Positions 20,215 to 29,473 of a DNA stretch of 64,000 nucleotides are shown here, piece after piece. The position numbers were made by a program, and so were the translations under genes. A model generated the notes under the pieces. It searched no databases. It saw nothing but the letters and a program-made list of their open reading frames with translations, and was not told where the DNA came from. This DNA comes from Ehrlichia muris AS145. Lineage in GTDB: Bacteria; Pseudomonadota; Alphaproteobacteria; Rickettsiales; Anaplasmataceae. How positions within the stretch are numbered: position 1 is the stretch's first letter; each line of letters opens with the position of its first letter. The stretch lies in NCBI RefSeq assembly GCF_000508225.1, contig NC_023063.1:1116001-1180000 (forward strand), given 5' to 3'.

Positions 20215-20643
20215 TTAATTGTTTAATGCTAAGAGCTCATAGTCACTAAAAAAAAATCTTATCTCTTTCATAGCATTATCTAAACTATCTGACCCATGAA
20301 CACAATTTGCATCTATATTCTCAGCAAAATCTGCTCTAATAGTTCCAGGATTTGCTTTTTTAGGATCTGTAGCACCCATAATTTCTCTATATAGGGTTAT
20401 AGCATTCTCTCCTTGCAATACTTGCACTATTATTGGACCAGATACCATAAAATCAATTAACGGTACAAAAAAATGCTGAGATTTATGTATTGCATAGAAT
20501 TCTTCAGCTTGATAACGTGTTAGTGAGCACATCTTTTGCACAATTATTTTAAGTCCTGAATTTTCTATATAAGAATTAACCTGCCCAGTAATCCTACGCT
20601 TTACCACATCTGGTTTTAATATAGATAAAGTTCTTTCTAACAA
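20215..20643 (-). CDS. ndk: Nucleoside diphosphate kinase
   Basis: Ndk balances nucleoside triphosphate pools by moving the gamma phosphate through a phosphohistidine. The protein opens [13 protein letters not shown], has the [11 protein letters not shown] segment and [14 protein letters not shown], and its active-site histidine is in the NCVHGSDS motif. I chose the TTG at 20643 because an AAGGGGG ribosome site lies six bases before it and the family begins at xERTLSIxKPD. The frame runs on to another TTG at 20667, which adds eight unmatched residues. Expected length of about 142 aa fits the family. Confidence 0.93.
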   Translation of the reverse strand: MLERTLSILKPDVVKRRITGQVNSYIENSGLKIIVQKMCSLTRYQAEEFYAIHKSQHFFVPLIDFMVSGPIIVQVLQGENAITLYREIMGATDPKKANPGTIRADFAENIDANCVHGSDSLDNAMKEIRFFFSDYELLALNN

Positions 20644-20825
20644 AATATACCCCCTTAACCCGGACAAACTAAATTCAATGTTTAATATAAATTGTCAACC
20701 CAATCAAGTTAAAAAGCAAATAAATTATATCTTATATTTCATAAACATAGTACGTTATTTCTGCGTATTATATAATTAGTATACTATTTCAGCAAATTAG
20801 ATGTCATATATCCATTAAATAACTA

Positions 20826-20854
20826 TTGCATTCACTTTATGCATGATTTATCTT
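20826..20854 (+). promoter_or_regulatory. Candidate tr1 promoter
   Basis: TTGCAT (20826-20831), 17 bases, TATCTT (20849-20854), placed 30 bases before the tr1 ATG. The -35 is the same TTGCAT seen before the downstream p28 genes. The ribosome site AGGGA precedes the ATG. Confidence 0.5.
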
Positions 20855-20884
20855 ACATGTGCCGCTTTATTATAGGGAAATAAT

Positions 20885-21535
20885 ATGTCTACACATGCGA
20901 AAAACAAAATAAATAAAACAGAATGTACCGATGAAATAAAAGCACATGATTCTTTGATTGGTGGATTACTCGACAAAAACATACAGAAAAACAAATTTAT
21001 AAGTAAAGGGATAAGACTTGATGTAAACGATAATTATAGTTCTAAAAATTTCAAAAAAGAAGAAATAGAATCCAAAAAAGACTTAAAAAATTGTATAAAA
21101 GCTAGACCTCATCCTGTTGATGAGTGTGTCGGAAAAGAAATAAAAAGACAACGTATCATGAGAGGCATGAGTCAAAATCAGCTTGCAACCAAATTAGGAA
21201 TTACTTTTCAACAAGTACAAAAATACGAGAAAGGGACAAATCGCATAGTTATTAGCAGGCTATACCAACTTGCAACTGTGCTTAATGTTGAAGTAAGAGA
21301 TATAATGTTAAAATTACAAGAAGATCTAAAAAATATTGCATGTGATCACACTGTTGCATGTACATCTATACTTAGAGATAATGAAGAAAAATTCATACCA
21401 GAATTTCACGATAACAAGATAGATAGTAAAGAAGTTTTGATGATGGTAAGAGCATATACTTGTATAAAAAATGAAAAAGTACGTAACATAATTTATAATC
21501 TGGTTAAGGCATTATCCTTAGACAATAAACAATAA
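20885..21535 (+). CDS. tr1: Helix-turn-helix (Xre/Cro type) regulator at the head of the omp cluster
   Basis: This is the putative transcriptional regulator that marks the upstream border of the p28/omp-1 locus in Ehrlichia; its target is not proven by sequence. The first 78 residues are polar and lysine-rich with no fold I recognise. An HTH_3 domain covers about 80-140: IGKEIKRQR-like start, GMSQNQLATKLGITFQQVQKYEKG as the helix-turn-helix, and LYQLATVLNVEV as the closing helices. The C-terminal 75 residues are helical and charged and may mediate dimerisation. It begins at ATG 20885 with AGGGA in front. It is followed by 287 bases of spacer and then the first omp gene in the same direction. 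Confidence 0.88.
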   Translation: MSTHAKNKINKTECTDEIKAHDSLIGGLLDKNIQKNKFISKGIRLDVNDNYSSKNFKKEEIESKKDLKNCIKARPHPVDECVGKEIKRQRIMRGMSQNQLATKLGITFQQVQKYEKGTNRIVISRLYQLATVLNVEVRDIMLKLQEDLKNIACDHTVACTSILRDNEEKFIPEFHDNKIDSKEVLMMVRAYTCIKNEKVRNIIYNLVKALSLDNKQ

Positions 21536-21764
21536 GTTATTGTACAATTACCTTAATAATACAGAGTATGTTAAGAAATTGAATAAATAACAATAAAAAG
21601 CCTTTATAGTTATGTTATGGTCACTGCAATGGTTTATATATTATCTAATGCATAATTTAAAATGCATTAGCAAGTATTTTTATAATGCTAACACAAGGTA
21701 AATAAGTCATGCACTATTGTATACATTAACAAAGATTTATTTGTATATTGTTGAAGTATTATTT

Positions 21765-21793
21765 TTGACTTGAAACGTGATTTTGATTAGTAT
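21765..21793 (+). promoter_or_regulatory. Candidate promoter of the first omp gene
   Basis: TTGACT (21765-21770), 17 bases, TAGTAT (21788-21793), 29 bases before the ATG at 21823. The -35 matches consensus in five of six positions. Confidence 0.5.
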
Positions 21794-21822
21794 GAAATTA
21801 TTATATTATTTGGATAATATTT

Positions 21823-22674
21823 ATGATTAGGTTCTCAGCTGCAGGGATTATATTTTCTCTTATAACATTATTTGCATGTAATGGATCTGCATCACCAATG
21901 CCTATTGATTTTTCTAACGAGAGTGAGATGTCTGGTTTTTATGCAAGCGGACATTACAATATAGATTTTCCTAAGTTTAGTACGATATCTATAAAATATA
22001 GCGCAAGTGACAATACAGAAAAAGAATTAACCTTATTTACACTAAAAGAAGACATTAACGAAGCACCAGATTTTACAAAGAAAGACAAATTCAATACTAC
22101 AAAAGGCTATAACCCTGTATATAACAGAAATTATACAGGATTCTCAGGAGCCATTGGGTATTCAGGAGGAGGACTTAGAGTTGAGCTAGAAGGAGCATTT
22201 ACAAAATTTGATGTTGATAAACAAAAATATACGTATCAGGACAACCACAGGTATTTCGCATTATGTAAAGGAGATACTATGGAAAATAGTACCAACGGAA
22301 ATTATGTAGTAATAAAAAATGAGGGATTTAGGGTTATTTCTTTAATATTTAATGCTTGTTATGATATGATAATCAGCAATTCCTCTCTAGTACCAAGTGC
22401 TTGCATCGGTGTAGGACAAGGAATAAGCAATTTCTTAGGAGGAACAAACATTCACACACTATTCAAAGCTAAGCTGGGCTTAGGGTTTTTAATGTCAGCA
22501 AAAACTATTGTATTTGCTAATGGATATTATGTAAAAATGAAAGACAATTCTTTTACTAAGTTATCGGTTCAGTACCCTATTGAACTGAAAGATGCACCAA
22601 AACATATAGAACCTACAGCTTATTTTAAAGCAGATAATTATGGCGCTGAAATTGGCCTTAGATTTATCTTATAG
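21823..22674 (+). CDS. OMP-1/P28 family outer-membrane protein, first and most divergent member
   Basis: By position next to tr1 and by divergence this corresponds to the OMP-1M-type gene of E. chaffeensis (from memory). It has 283 aa with an N-terminal signal of about 23 residues. The family core is visible: SGFYASGHYN, the FSGAIGYSGGGLRVELEGAF strand pair, NHRYFALCKG, and the terminal GLRFIL strand. The usual YQGKLG motif is changed to FKAKLGLG. LFAC at residues 16-19 resembles a lipobox, so lipidation at Cys19 is possible. It is separated from the next gene by 506 bases and is probably transcribed from its own promoter. Confidence 0.9.
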   Translation: MIRFSAAGIIFSLITLFACNGSASPMPIDFSNESEMSGFYASGHYNIDFPKFSTISIKYSASDNTEKELTLFTLKEDINEAPDFTKKDKFNTTKGYNPVYNRNYTGFSGAIGYSGGGLRVELEGAFTKFDVDKQKYTYQDNHRYFALCKGDTMENSTNGNYVVIKNEGFRVISLIFNACYDMIISNSSLVPSACIGVGQGISNFLGGTNIHTLFKAKLGLGFLMSAKTIVFANGYYVKMKDNSFTKLSVQYPIELKDAPKHIEPTAYFKADNYGAEIGLRFIL

Positions 22675-23180
22675 CATAATTACTTATCTCTAGTATATAA
22701 AGTAAGTTTTTACATAGTAGAGCATAAATTCTTATATTCATTGTATGGCAAAGTTTTATTATGATTAATAGAAGTATGACAAACAATTATCACTCTTCCT
22801 ACACAACAAACATGAAAATTAGGTATCAGGAATTATTAGCATAGGGAGATTTGTAATAACAACTTCAAGAAAAAATAATAAAACTCTATTATTAAAGGTA
22901 AAGTGTTTTATATCGGCTATCCAAAATACACAATTGCAATTTTTATAAACACTATCTTAAGCTAGTTCATTTGATACTTTAAAATCTAGTTTTTATTTGA
23001 CTAAATACTTTTTATAGAATAAAACAATTACTGTGTATTACCATATTTTCACATTTATAACAAATATTTAGGTTATGTTGTAACTACAGCAATTAGTTTG
23101 GCTAAACACTCTTTTACTATATTTATTTGTTTTAATTGTAAATATGTAGCTCTTTAAGAACAATTATTAGGGTTAGATGT
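22675..23180. other. Spacer between the first two omp genes
   Basis: AT-rich DNA, the longest gap in the upstream half of the cluster. It should hold a promoter for the gene at 23181, but no convincing -35/-10 pair was found and no coding remnant could be established. Confidence 0.45.
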
Positions 23181-24005
23181 ATGAGTGATAGGAAGTTTTT
23201 TTTGTGGGTTGTACTAATGTTGTTTATACCACATATTTCTTTGGCATTGGTTCTCAGTGATCATAATCTTACATATGTAGGTATTCAATATAAACCAGCT
23301 AGGCAACACATATCAAAACTTCTTATACAAGACAACAGTCCAGTTGATATTGTAGGAATTTTTGCTTTAAAAAAGGATTTATCAAGTGATATAATGAGTA
23401 GTATAAAGACCAACACCAATTTTACTATGAAATATAATCCACACTATGAAAACAACCTCTTGGGCTTTTCAGGTGTATTTGGATACTACTATAACAAGAA
23501 CCTTAGAATAGAATCCGAAATTTCCAGTGAGGTTTTTCATTTAAAAAATGATGATTACAAAATCGCTGATCTTGAAAAGTATTTTGCTATAGCATATCAC
23601 ATAGACGAGAATAATCATTATCCTAAGAGCAATGAGTATGCTGTTTTAATAAATAGTGGCGTTGAAGCTACTTCAGCTTTAATTAACGTTTGTTATGATG
23701 TAGATGCTCTTAAATACAATATAACAGCATACTCATGTTTAGGGTTTGGACTAGATATAATAGATTTTTTGAATACTTATGTCACAAAATTTTCATATCA
23801 AGGAAAATTAGGAGCTAGCTATCCTATCTCTTCCAAGATCTCAATTTTCGCAGAGGGTTATTATCACGGTTTATTTGGTAAAAAATTCGAAAATATTCTA
23901 GAATATCATACATGTGACCAGCATAATGATCATCACACATTGGCAACAGCTATGTTAAGTATTAGATATTATGGTGGAAGTCTTGGAGTAAAGTTCGTAT
24001 TATAA
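23181..24005 (+). CDS. OMP-1/P28 family outer-membrane protein, second member
   Basis: A 274-aa beta-barrel porin-type surface protein with a signal peptide ending near SLALVLS. Family landmarks are reduced: VGIQYKPA near the N-terminus, LLGFSGVFGYYYNKNLRIESEIS, the INVCYDVDALKYN strand, FSYQGKLGASYPISSKISIFAEGYYH, and a final YYGGSLGVKFVL. A histidine-rich loop (EYHTCDQHNDHHT, about 241-253) sits where other members have a neutral xxQHVxxL loop. ATG 23181 has AGGGTTAG ahead. By order it corresponds to the OMP-1N-type gene. A 107-base gap follows. Confidence 0.9.
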   Translation: MSDRKFFLWVVLMLFIPHISLALVLSDHNLTYVGIQYKPARQHISKLLIQDNSPVDIVGIFALKKDLSSDIMSSIKTNTNFTMKYNPHYENNLLGFSGVFGYYYNKNLRIESEISSEVFHLKNDDYKIADLEKYFAIAYHIDENNHYPKSNEYAVLINSGVEATSALINVCYDVDALKYNITAYSCLGFGLDIIDFLNTYVTKFSYQGKLGASYPISSKISIFAEGYYHGLFGKKFENILEYHTCDQHNDHHTLATAMLSIRYYGGSLGVKFVL

Positions 24006-24112
24006 AAAATATTTTTTGACAAATTTGTATTTGTCTTTATATGTATATAAGTATAAAATAAAGTTTTAGTGTGTTTATTGCTTATTAAGTCAGTGTGTTA
24101 AAGGGTTATGCT

Positions 24113-24598
24113 ATGAATAATAAAAAGTTAGAAGGCTATGCTTTATTGTTCATAGTATTATTTTGTTTCATTGCAAGATATAGCAATAGCTTTATAGGAC
24201 GGCTGCCTAAGTTAAAGGCAAAGTGCTTTATTAATTTTTTATTGAAATATTTTCATTCTAAAAGTAATTTTCCGGTAGCAAAATCAGGAAAATTTGTTAT
24301 AGATAATCTTCCACTATTTGATTGTAGTAAGATATCAAATCACTTTCATATAAATAGAAGTTTTTTCAAAATCTTTGATGTCATGAGATTGATTAATTCT
24401 AAGGTTCTCTATTTTAGTTTTCTTGCTAATGCTAGAACTACTATAAGTGTATACAATAAAATAACAGAAACCAAGTTAAAAAATTTTCCTGCGAATTGTC
24501 ATGTTCTAGGTAAACACATTATTCATCTTATAACAATCAGTATTAGTGATGTTTTTATAAGGAAGATACGCTTCTATTTTTTTAGTTATAATTATTAA
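24113..24598 (+). CDS. Small basic protein with N-terminal hydrophobic segment, not OMP-like
   Basis: I do not recognise this protein. It has 161 aa, a hydrophobic segment at about 9-24 (ALLFIVLFCFIA) that could be a signal peptide or anchor, and a strongly basic remainder with several Phe-rich stretches and five cysteines overall. It has none of the OMP-1 strand motifs. The ATG at 24113 is chosen because AAAGGG lies seven bases ahead; a GTG at 24095 is upstream in frame. It ends nine bases before the next omp gene, so it is embedded in the same operon. Genes of unknown function at such places are known in E. canis and E. chaffeensis. Confidence 0.7.
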   Translation: MNNKKLEGYALLFIVLFCFIARYSNSFIGRLPKLKAKCFINFLLKYFHSKSNFPVAKSGKFVIDNLPLFDCSKISNHFHINRSFFKIFDVMRLINSKVLYFSFLANARTTISVYNKITETKLKNFPANCHVLGKHIIHLITISISDVFIRKIRFYFFSYNY

Positions 24599-24607
24599 GG
24601 TTTTATT

Positions 24608-25462
24608 ATGAGTTATGCAAAGGTTTTTATATTAATATGTTTAATATTTCTTTTACCTTCATTATCCTTTGCGACTATAGGTAATGATTCCTTTAAAAAC
24701 AATTCAGGTTATTTTTATATAGGTGGAGAATATAAACCAGGAATTCCAAATTTTAATAGATTTTCAGTAACTAACAGTAACATAAAGGGATTGGCATCTT
24801 TAACACAAGAACATAGAAATATTTTACCTTATATGACACAAGATACTGCATTGTTTAATCTTTTAAAGGATAATAATAATTTTACCTTACCTTATGATCC
24901 TGCATACACAAAAAATTTATTGGGAGCAGGTGGAGTTGTAGGATATTCTCTGGACAATTTCAGGATAGAGCTTGAAGCTTTTTATGAGAAATTTAATATA
25001 AAAGCCCCTTCTGGATATTTTTATGATAATTTTGACGAGTATTTTGCATTGATACCGACAATAACAACGACTTATAGTAAGTGGTCAGAGCAAAGTAAAC
25101 ATTATTGTATGAAAAATACAGGCATTACTTTATCTCCTTTTATAGTTAACGCATGTTATGATTTTACTTTAAAGAAAGCAAGCAATATAGCTCCTTATTT
25201 ATGCTTTGGAGCTGGTGGTAATTTTATTGATTTTCTAGATCAAACAAATTTCAAGTTTGCTTACCAAGCTAAGGTTGGTATTAGTTATTTTATATCCTCA
25301 AATTTAGCATTTTTCATCGATGGGTCTTTTCATGGGCATTTCGATAATCAATTTTCTGATTTATTAGTGGATTACCCTACTGATTTAAAATTTACTACTA
25401 TATCAGCAAAATTTAACATTAATTTTCTTACCAGTAGTGTCGGTATCAGGTTTATTTCTTAA
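24608..25462 (+). CDS. OMP-1/P28 family outer-membrane protein, third member
   Basis: A 284-aa member of the family. Signal peptide of about 22 residues (LIFLLPSLSFA). The motif order is conserved: YFYIGGEYKPGIPNF, LLGAGGVVGYSLDNFRIELEAFYEKF, DEYFALIP, IVNACYDFTL, FAYQAKVGISYFISSNLAFFIDGSFH, and VGIRFIS at the end. The extracellular segment near residue 60-90 is unique to it. The C-terminus ends in serine instead of the phenylalanine usual for barrel insertion. Gap to the next gene is 16 bases, so the two are cotranscribed. Confidence 0.92.
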   Translation: MSYAKVFILICLIFLLPSLSFATIGNDSFKNNSGYFYIGGEYKPGIPNFNRFSVTNSNIKGLASLTQEHRNILPYMTQDTALFNLLKDNNNFTLPYDPAYTKNLLGAGGVVGYSLDNFRIELEAFYEKFNIKAPSGYFYDNFDEYFALIPTITTTYSKWSEQSKHYCMKNTGITLSPFIVNACYDFTLKKASNIAPYLCFGAGGNFIDFLDQTNFKFAYQAKVGISYFISSNLAFFIDGSFHGHFDNQFSDLLVDYPTDLKFTTISAKFNINFLTSSVGIRFIS

Positions 25463-25478
25463 ATAGTAGGTTGCATTT

Positions 25479-26357
25479 ATGTGGAAGTCATACTTAAATC
25501 TTATAATATCATTATCTATATTGCTATTGCCAGGGTTTGCTTTTTCAGTATATCAAAACAACAATATAGATGGGTCTTATATAACAATAAAATATCAACC
25601 AACTGTTTCACATTTTAAGAATTTTCATATTAAGGAAACTGATTTTGATTCAGCAGAACCAGTTGGATTAAATAAGTATGTAACAAATACTGGATTTAGT
25701 GCTTTAAGTAATAATTTTAATTTTTCAATGCCTCATCAAACTGATTCTTATAAATCTTATAAAAATGATTTATTAGGATTAGGTTTGTCTATTGGATTAT
25801 TAGTAAGAAATTTCAGGGTAGAATTTGAAGGCTCTTATAAAAGTTTTGATACAAAGCGTCTTGCATATTATCAAGCTAAAGAAGGACATACATACTTTGC
25901 TATACCACGTCATTTGTTATACGGTTTTATGCCTTTAAAAGAGACCACATCATCAAGTTACAGTCAGGGTTACCTTATAGCAAAAAGCAATGGTATATCT
26001 ATTATATCTAATATTATAAATTTATGCCGTGAAACAAAATATAAAAGTTTTACACCCTATATATGTCTAGGTGTTGGTGGAGATTTTATAGAAATTTTTG
26101 ATACTATGAGAATAAAATTTGCCTATCAAGGAAAAGTTGGTATTAGTTATCCCATTACTTCAAAGCTAGTCTTGTCTATTAATGGGCAATATCACAAAAT
26201 TATAGGAGATAAATTTAAGCTTTTACCAGTCTTTCTTCCTGTATCATTAAAAAGTAGTACTGGTAATACTAATGAAGAACAGTTAAATGCTACTGCATTA
26301 TTAACTCTCAATTTAGAACATTTTAGCAGTGAAATTGGGTTAAGTTTTGTATTTTAG
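25479..26357 (+). CDS. OMP-1/P28 family outer-membrane protein, fourth member
   Basis: 292 aa with a signal peptide ending at GFAFS. It is among the more divergent members: the usual xNxCYD strand is replaced by IINLCRETKYKSF, the ALAR segment by YFAIPRHLLYGFMPL, and there is an extra polar loop with KETTSSSYSQ. It keeps FAYQGKVGISYPITSKLVL, GQYHKIIGDKFK and a C-terminal IGLSFVF with terminal Phe. A 17-base spacer carrying TTAAGGGA leads to the following gene. Confidence 0.92.
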   Translation: MWKSYLNLIISLSILLLPGFAFSVYQNNNIDGSYITIKYQPTVSHFKNFHIKETDFDSAEPVGLNKYVTNTGFSALSNNFNFSMPHQTDSYKSYKNDLLGLGLSIGLLVRNFRVEFEGSYKSFDTKRLAYYQAKEGHTYFAIPRHLLYGFMPLKETTSSSYSQGYLIAKSNGISIISNIINLCRETKYKSFTPYICLGVGGDFIEIFDTMRIKFAYQGKVGISYPITSKLVLSINGQYHKIIGDKFKLLPVFLPVSLKSSTGNTNEEQLNATALLTLNLEHFSSEIGLSFVF

Positions 26358-26374
26358 AAAATTAAGGGAAAAAT

Positions 26375-27211
26375 ATGTATAATAAAATAAACTATATAGT
26401 AATGCATACAATAATATTAGTTATTTTATTACTACCTCTAAAGTCTTCTTCAGCATTAATAGATAATATGGACAAAGATACAAAAGCTCCTAATATATAT
26501 GTTAGTAGCCAATATAAGCCTAGTATTTCTCACTTTAGGAATTTCTCAATACATGAAGCTAATTCTAAAATAAAAAATTCAGTAGAATCTGAAAAAAATA
26601 CCATAATCAATCTAAGCAGCATCCTAAAGCCAAATACTCATAACACCATTCCCTATAATTTACAATTTCAAGATAACACCACTAGTTTCAGCGGAACTAT
26701 TGGTTATTCTTCTAGAGGGTTAAGACTTGAAGCAGAAGGTTCTTATGAAGAATTTTATATCAAAAATTTTAATGAATCATTAATAATAAGTTCAAGTAAA
26801 TATTACTCTGAGACATACAATACAAATCTTCAAAGCTTTGCTTTCACAAGAGATAACAAATTATCCATTACATCTATTATGGTTAATACTTGCTATGATA
26901 TTTCAATTAGTCACACATCAGCAGTTCCATATTTATGCACAGGTATTGGTGGAGATTTTATAGGGCTCTTTAATGCAACATATTTTAAATTTGCATATCA
27001 AGGAAAGGTTGGAGTGAGTTATCTAATAAACAATAATATCCTATTATTTTCTGATGTATATTATCATAAAGTCATGGGTAATGAATTTAAAAACTTGTAC
27101 ATACAACATGTAGCTAATTCTAATATTTCTGAAGAAATTACACCTATATTAGCTAACCTTGATATTGGTTATTTTGGCGGTGAAATTGGAGTAAGGTTTA
27201 TATTTAATTAA
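26375..27211 (+). CDS. OMP-1/P28 family outer-membrane protein, fifth member
   Basis: 278 aa. The ATG at 26375 has AAGGGA six bases ahead; this gives an N-terminus of nine polar residues before the hydrophobic signal core. Landmarks are NIYVSSQYKPSISHFRNFS, TSFSGTIGYSSRGLRLEAEGSYEEF, MVNTCYDISI, FAYQGKVGVSYLI, VYYHKVMGNEFKNL and YFGGEIGVRFIFN. The last residue is Asn rather than Phe, an unusual end for this family. Confidence 0.92.
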   Translation: MYNKINYIVMHTIILVILLLPLKSSSALIDNMDKDTKAPNIYVSSQYKPSISHFRNFSIHEANSKIKNSVESEKNTIINLSSILKPNTHNTIPYNLQFQDNTTSFSGTIGYSSRGLRLEAEGSYEEFYIKNFNESLIISSSKYYSETYNTNLQSFAFTRDNKLSITSIMVNTCYDISISHTSAVPYLCTGIGGDFIGLFNATYFKFAYQGKVGVSYLINNNILLFSDVYYHKVMGNEFKNLYIQHVANSNISEEITPILANLDIGYFGGEIGVRFIFN

Positions 27212-27225
27212 GTAAGGTTATATCT

Positions 27226-28101
27226 ATGGTAAAAAAACTTAACTTTGTAAATGCAGTACTAGCGCTTTTGTTATTTCTTTTTCCGTTTCAGTCATTTACT
27301 ATATCTATAGACAACAATATAATTACTCAAAAGGTTGGGTTATATATAAGTGGGCAATACAAACCAAGTGTCCCTTACTTTAAAAGTTTTTCAGTAGAAG
27401 AAAATAATAAAGTTGTAGACTTAGCAGGTCTTGACACTGGTGTTTCATATATTACAGAAGCTACATTACAGGATAATACAAAGTTTAGTATCCCTTATAT
27501 TGCAAAATTTAAAAACAATTTTACAAATTTCAGTAGTGCAATTGGTTATTATTCAGGGCAAGGATTAAGATTAGAATTGGAAGGTTCTTACGGAAATTTT
27601 GACGTTGTAAATTGTAAAAATTGCACAGTAAAAGATGCTGGTAGATATTTTGCTTTAGTACGCGAAAAAGAGACTAATCAATTTTATCCGAAAGCACATA
27701 CTAATAATGGTAGTCCAAAAACATCTTATTATACTTTTATGAAAAATAATGGAATATCTATTGCATCGGTTATGATGAATAGTTGTTATGATTTTTCTTT
27801 TAATAATTTAAAGATATTACCTTATGTATGTGTGGGTATTGGTGGAGATTTCATTGAATTTTTTGAAGCAACATATATTAAGTTTGCTTGTCAAGGCAAA
27901 ATTGGCATTAACTATACAATATCTCCTTCTATCAGTATTTTTACTGATGGTTACTATCATAAGGTTATAAATAATCAGTTTAAAAATTTACATGTTAAGT
28001 ATCCACATACACTTAAAGACTCACCTAAAATTACTTTTGCAACAGCTAAACTCAATATTGGGTATTTGGGTGGTGAAATTGGAATGAGGTTTATATTTTA
28101 A
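27226..28101 (+). CDS. OMP-1/P28 family outer-membrane protein, sixth member
   Basis: 291 aa with a signal peptide ending near SFTIS. It shows GLYISGQYKPSVPYFKSFS, FSSAIGYYSGQGLRLELEGSY, GRYFALVREK, MNSCYDFSF, GGDFIEFFEATYIKF and a final GGEIGMRFIF. Two features set it apart: a NCKNC cysteine pair in the segment after the FDV strand, and a longer surface loop (FYPKAHTNNGSPKTS). The YQGK motif reads CQGK. A 14-base gap precedes it. Confidence 0.93.
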   Translation: MVKKLNFVNAVLALLLFLFPFQSFTISIDNNIITQKVGLYISGQYKPSVPYFKSFSVEENNKVVDLAGLDTGVSYITEATLQDNTKFSIPYIAKFKNNFTNFSSAIGYYSGQGLRLELEGSYGNFDVVNCKNCTVKDAGRYFALVREKETNQFYPKAHTNNGSPKTSYYTFMKNNGISIASVMMNSCYDFSFNNLKILPYVCVGIGGDFIEFFEATYIKFACQGKIGINYTISPSISIFTDGYYHKVINNQFKNLHVKYPHTLKDSPKITFATAKLNIGYLGGEIGMRFIF

Positions 28102-28124
28102 AATAATTAAGCAAAGGAATTTTT

Positions 28125-28961
28125 ATGAATAACAAAAACTTTATTATAATAGGGACAGTATTTGCATCTTTATTGTCATTTTTATCTATTGAATCCTTCT
28201 CAGCTGTAAACCATAATATAGACAACAATATTAATGGTATATATGTTTCAGGACAATATAGACCAGGAATTTCTCATTTTACTAATTTTGCAGTCAAAGA
28301 AACCAATAATGATACCAAGCAATTAGTGAGATATAAAAAAGATGTAGCTTCTATTGCTCTTGAAACTAATACAAATTTTCAAGATTCATATACTGTAAAA
28401 TTTCAAGATAATGTTGCAGGCTTCAGTGGAGCTATTGGATATTCTTATCCAGATGGACTAAGATTTGAAATCGAAAGCTCTTATGAGAAATTTGATGTTA
28501 AAGATCCTAAAGATTATTCGTTAAAGGATGCTTTTAGGTTTTTCGCTTTAGCACGTACTCTCAACAACAATAACCCCAGCACTGGTGAATACACAGTTAT
28601 GAAAAACAATGGTATGTCTATTACATCAATTATGATTAATGGCTGTTATAATCTATCTTTCAATAATTTAATTGTATCACCTTACATATGTGCAGGTATC
28701 GGTGAGGATTTTATTGAATTCTTTGATACTTTGCACATTAAGTTTGCTTATCAAGGTAAGCTAGGTATCGATTATTACTTATCCTCTAAAATTAACATAT
28801 TTGCCAATGGGTATTATCATAAAGTTATAGGAAATAAATTTAAAAATTTAAATGTTAATCATGTTGTTGCACTTACTAAATTCCCCAAAATGACTTCTGC
28901 AGTAGCTACACTCAATGCTGCTTATTTAGGTGGTGAAGTCGGAGTAAGGTTTATATTTTAA
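28125..28961 (+). CDS. OMP-1/P28 family outer-membrane protein, seventh member
   Basis: 278 aa, a regular member: signal peptide to about residue 26 (SIESFSA), GIYVSGQYRPGISHFTNFAVKE, AGFSGAIGYSYPDGLRFEIES, FRFFALAR, MINGCYNLSF, FAYQGKLGIDYYLSSKINIFANGYYHKVIGNKFKNL split over several strands, and GGEVGVRFIF. AAAGGAAT precedes the ATG. It is similar in the middle section to the members at 30329 and 31175, which also carry NNNP before the short xxGxxTVMK loop. Confidence 0.93.
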   Translation: MNNKNFIIIGTVFASLLSFLSIESFSAVNHNIDNNINGIYVSGQYRPGISHFTNFAVKETNNDTKQLVRYKKDVASIALETNTNFQDSYTVKFQDNVAGFSGAIGYSYPDGLRFEIESSYEKFDVKDPKDYSLKDAFRFFALARTLNNNNPSTGEYTVMKNNGMSITSIMINGCYNLSFNNLIVSPYICAGIGEDFIEFFDTLHIKFAYQGKLGIDYYLSSKINIFANGYYHKVIGNKFKNLNVNHVVALTKFPKMTSAVATLNAAYLGGEVGVRFIF

Positions 28962-28984
28962 TAATATAACAAGGTAATCTTGCT

Positions 28985-29473
28985 ATGATACATAAGGAAA
29001 AATTTATTACAGTAAGGTATGTTTTAATACTTTTGTTATTTGTTTTTTATATTTACATTTTTCTAATGCTTGTGAGTATGAGCAGCAGCATTAAAAATTT
29101 TATTATACATACTATCGGGTTTTATAAAGTTAACATCTTTAATGCTAACACAAAAAAATTAACAAATGCTGAAGATGTTATTGTTAGCTTTAATAATACT
29201 AAGTTGTCCATAGGTAGTAAATCTCTAACATTTCATCAAAGATTACAAGTTTTTTATAGGGTATTTCTCTGTATTAAAGGTCCTTATGGTATCATAGATG
29301 CTTTATATATGATTCTTATTTATCAATATAAGTTAGAAATTGATAGTAGCCATCTTATAAATCAATATAACAAAAACACTCTAGTAATAACATCTATACC
29401 TAGTATTAGAGGTTTCGGTGATAGAGCTCGAGTAAGAAATATATTAAATAACAAGGAAAGTTCTTATGAGTAG
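28985..29473 (+). CDS. Small protein of unknown function inside the omp operon
   Basis: 162 aa, not recognised. A long hydrophobic stretch at about 11-32 (VLILLLFVFYIYIFLMLV) suggests a membrane anchor or signal. The rest is basic and ends in GFGDRARVRNILNN. It has no OMP-1 barrel motifs and no clear similarity to the other small gene at 24113. Its last eight bases overlap the start of the next omp gene (ATGAGTAG), so translation is likely coupled. Its start is 23 bases after the previous omp stop. Retention in a tight operon argues for a real gene. Confidence 0.7.
   Translation: MIHKEKFITVRYVLILLLFVFYIYIFLMLVSMSSSIKNFIIHTIGFYKVNIFNANTKKLTNAEDVIVSFNNTKLSIGSKSLTFHQRLQVFYRVFLCIKGPYGIIDALYMILIYQYKLEIDSSHLINQYNKNTLVITSIPSIRGFGDRARVRNILNNKESSYE

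Noticed and set aside
22861-22920. Similarity of AAAGGTAAAGTGTTTTAT to a stretch in the small gene at 24113 (AAAGGCAAAGTGCTTTAT)
   Set aside because: Only about 18 bases; in AT-rich DNA this can be chance and the flanks do not align.
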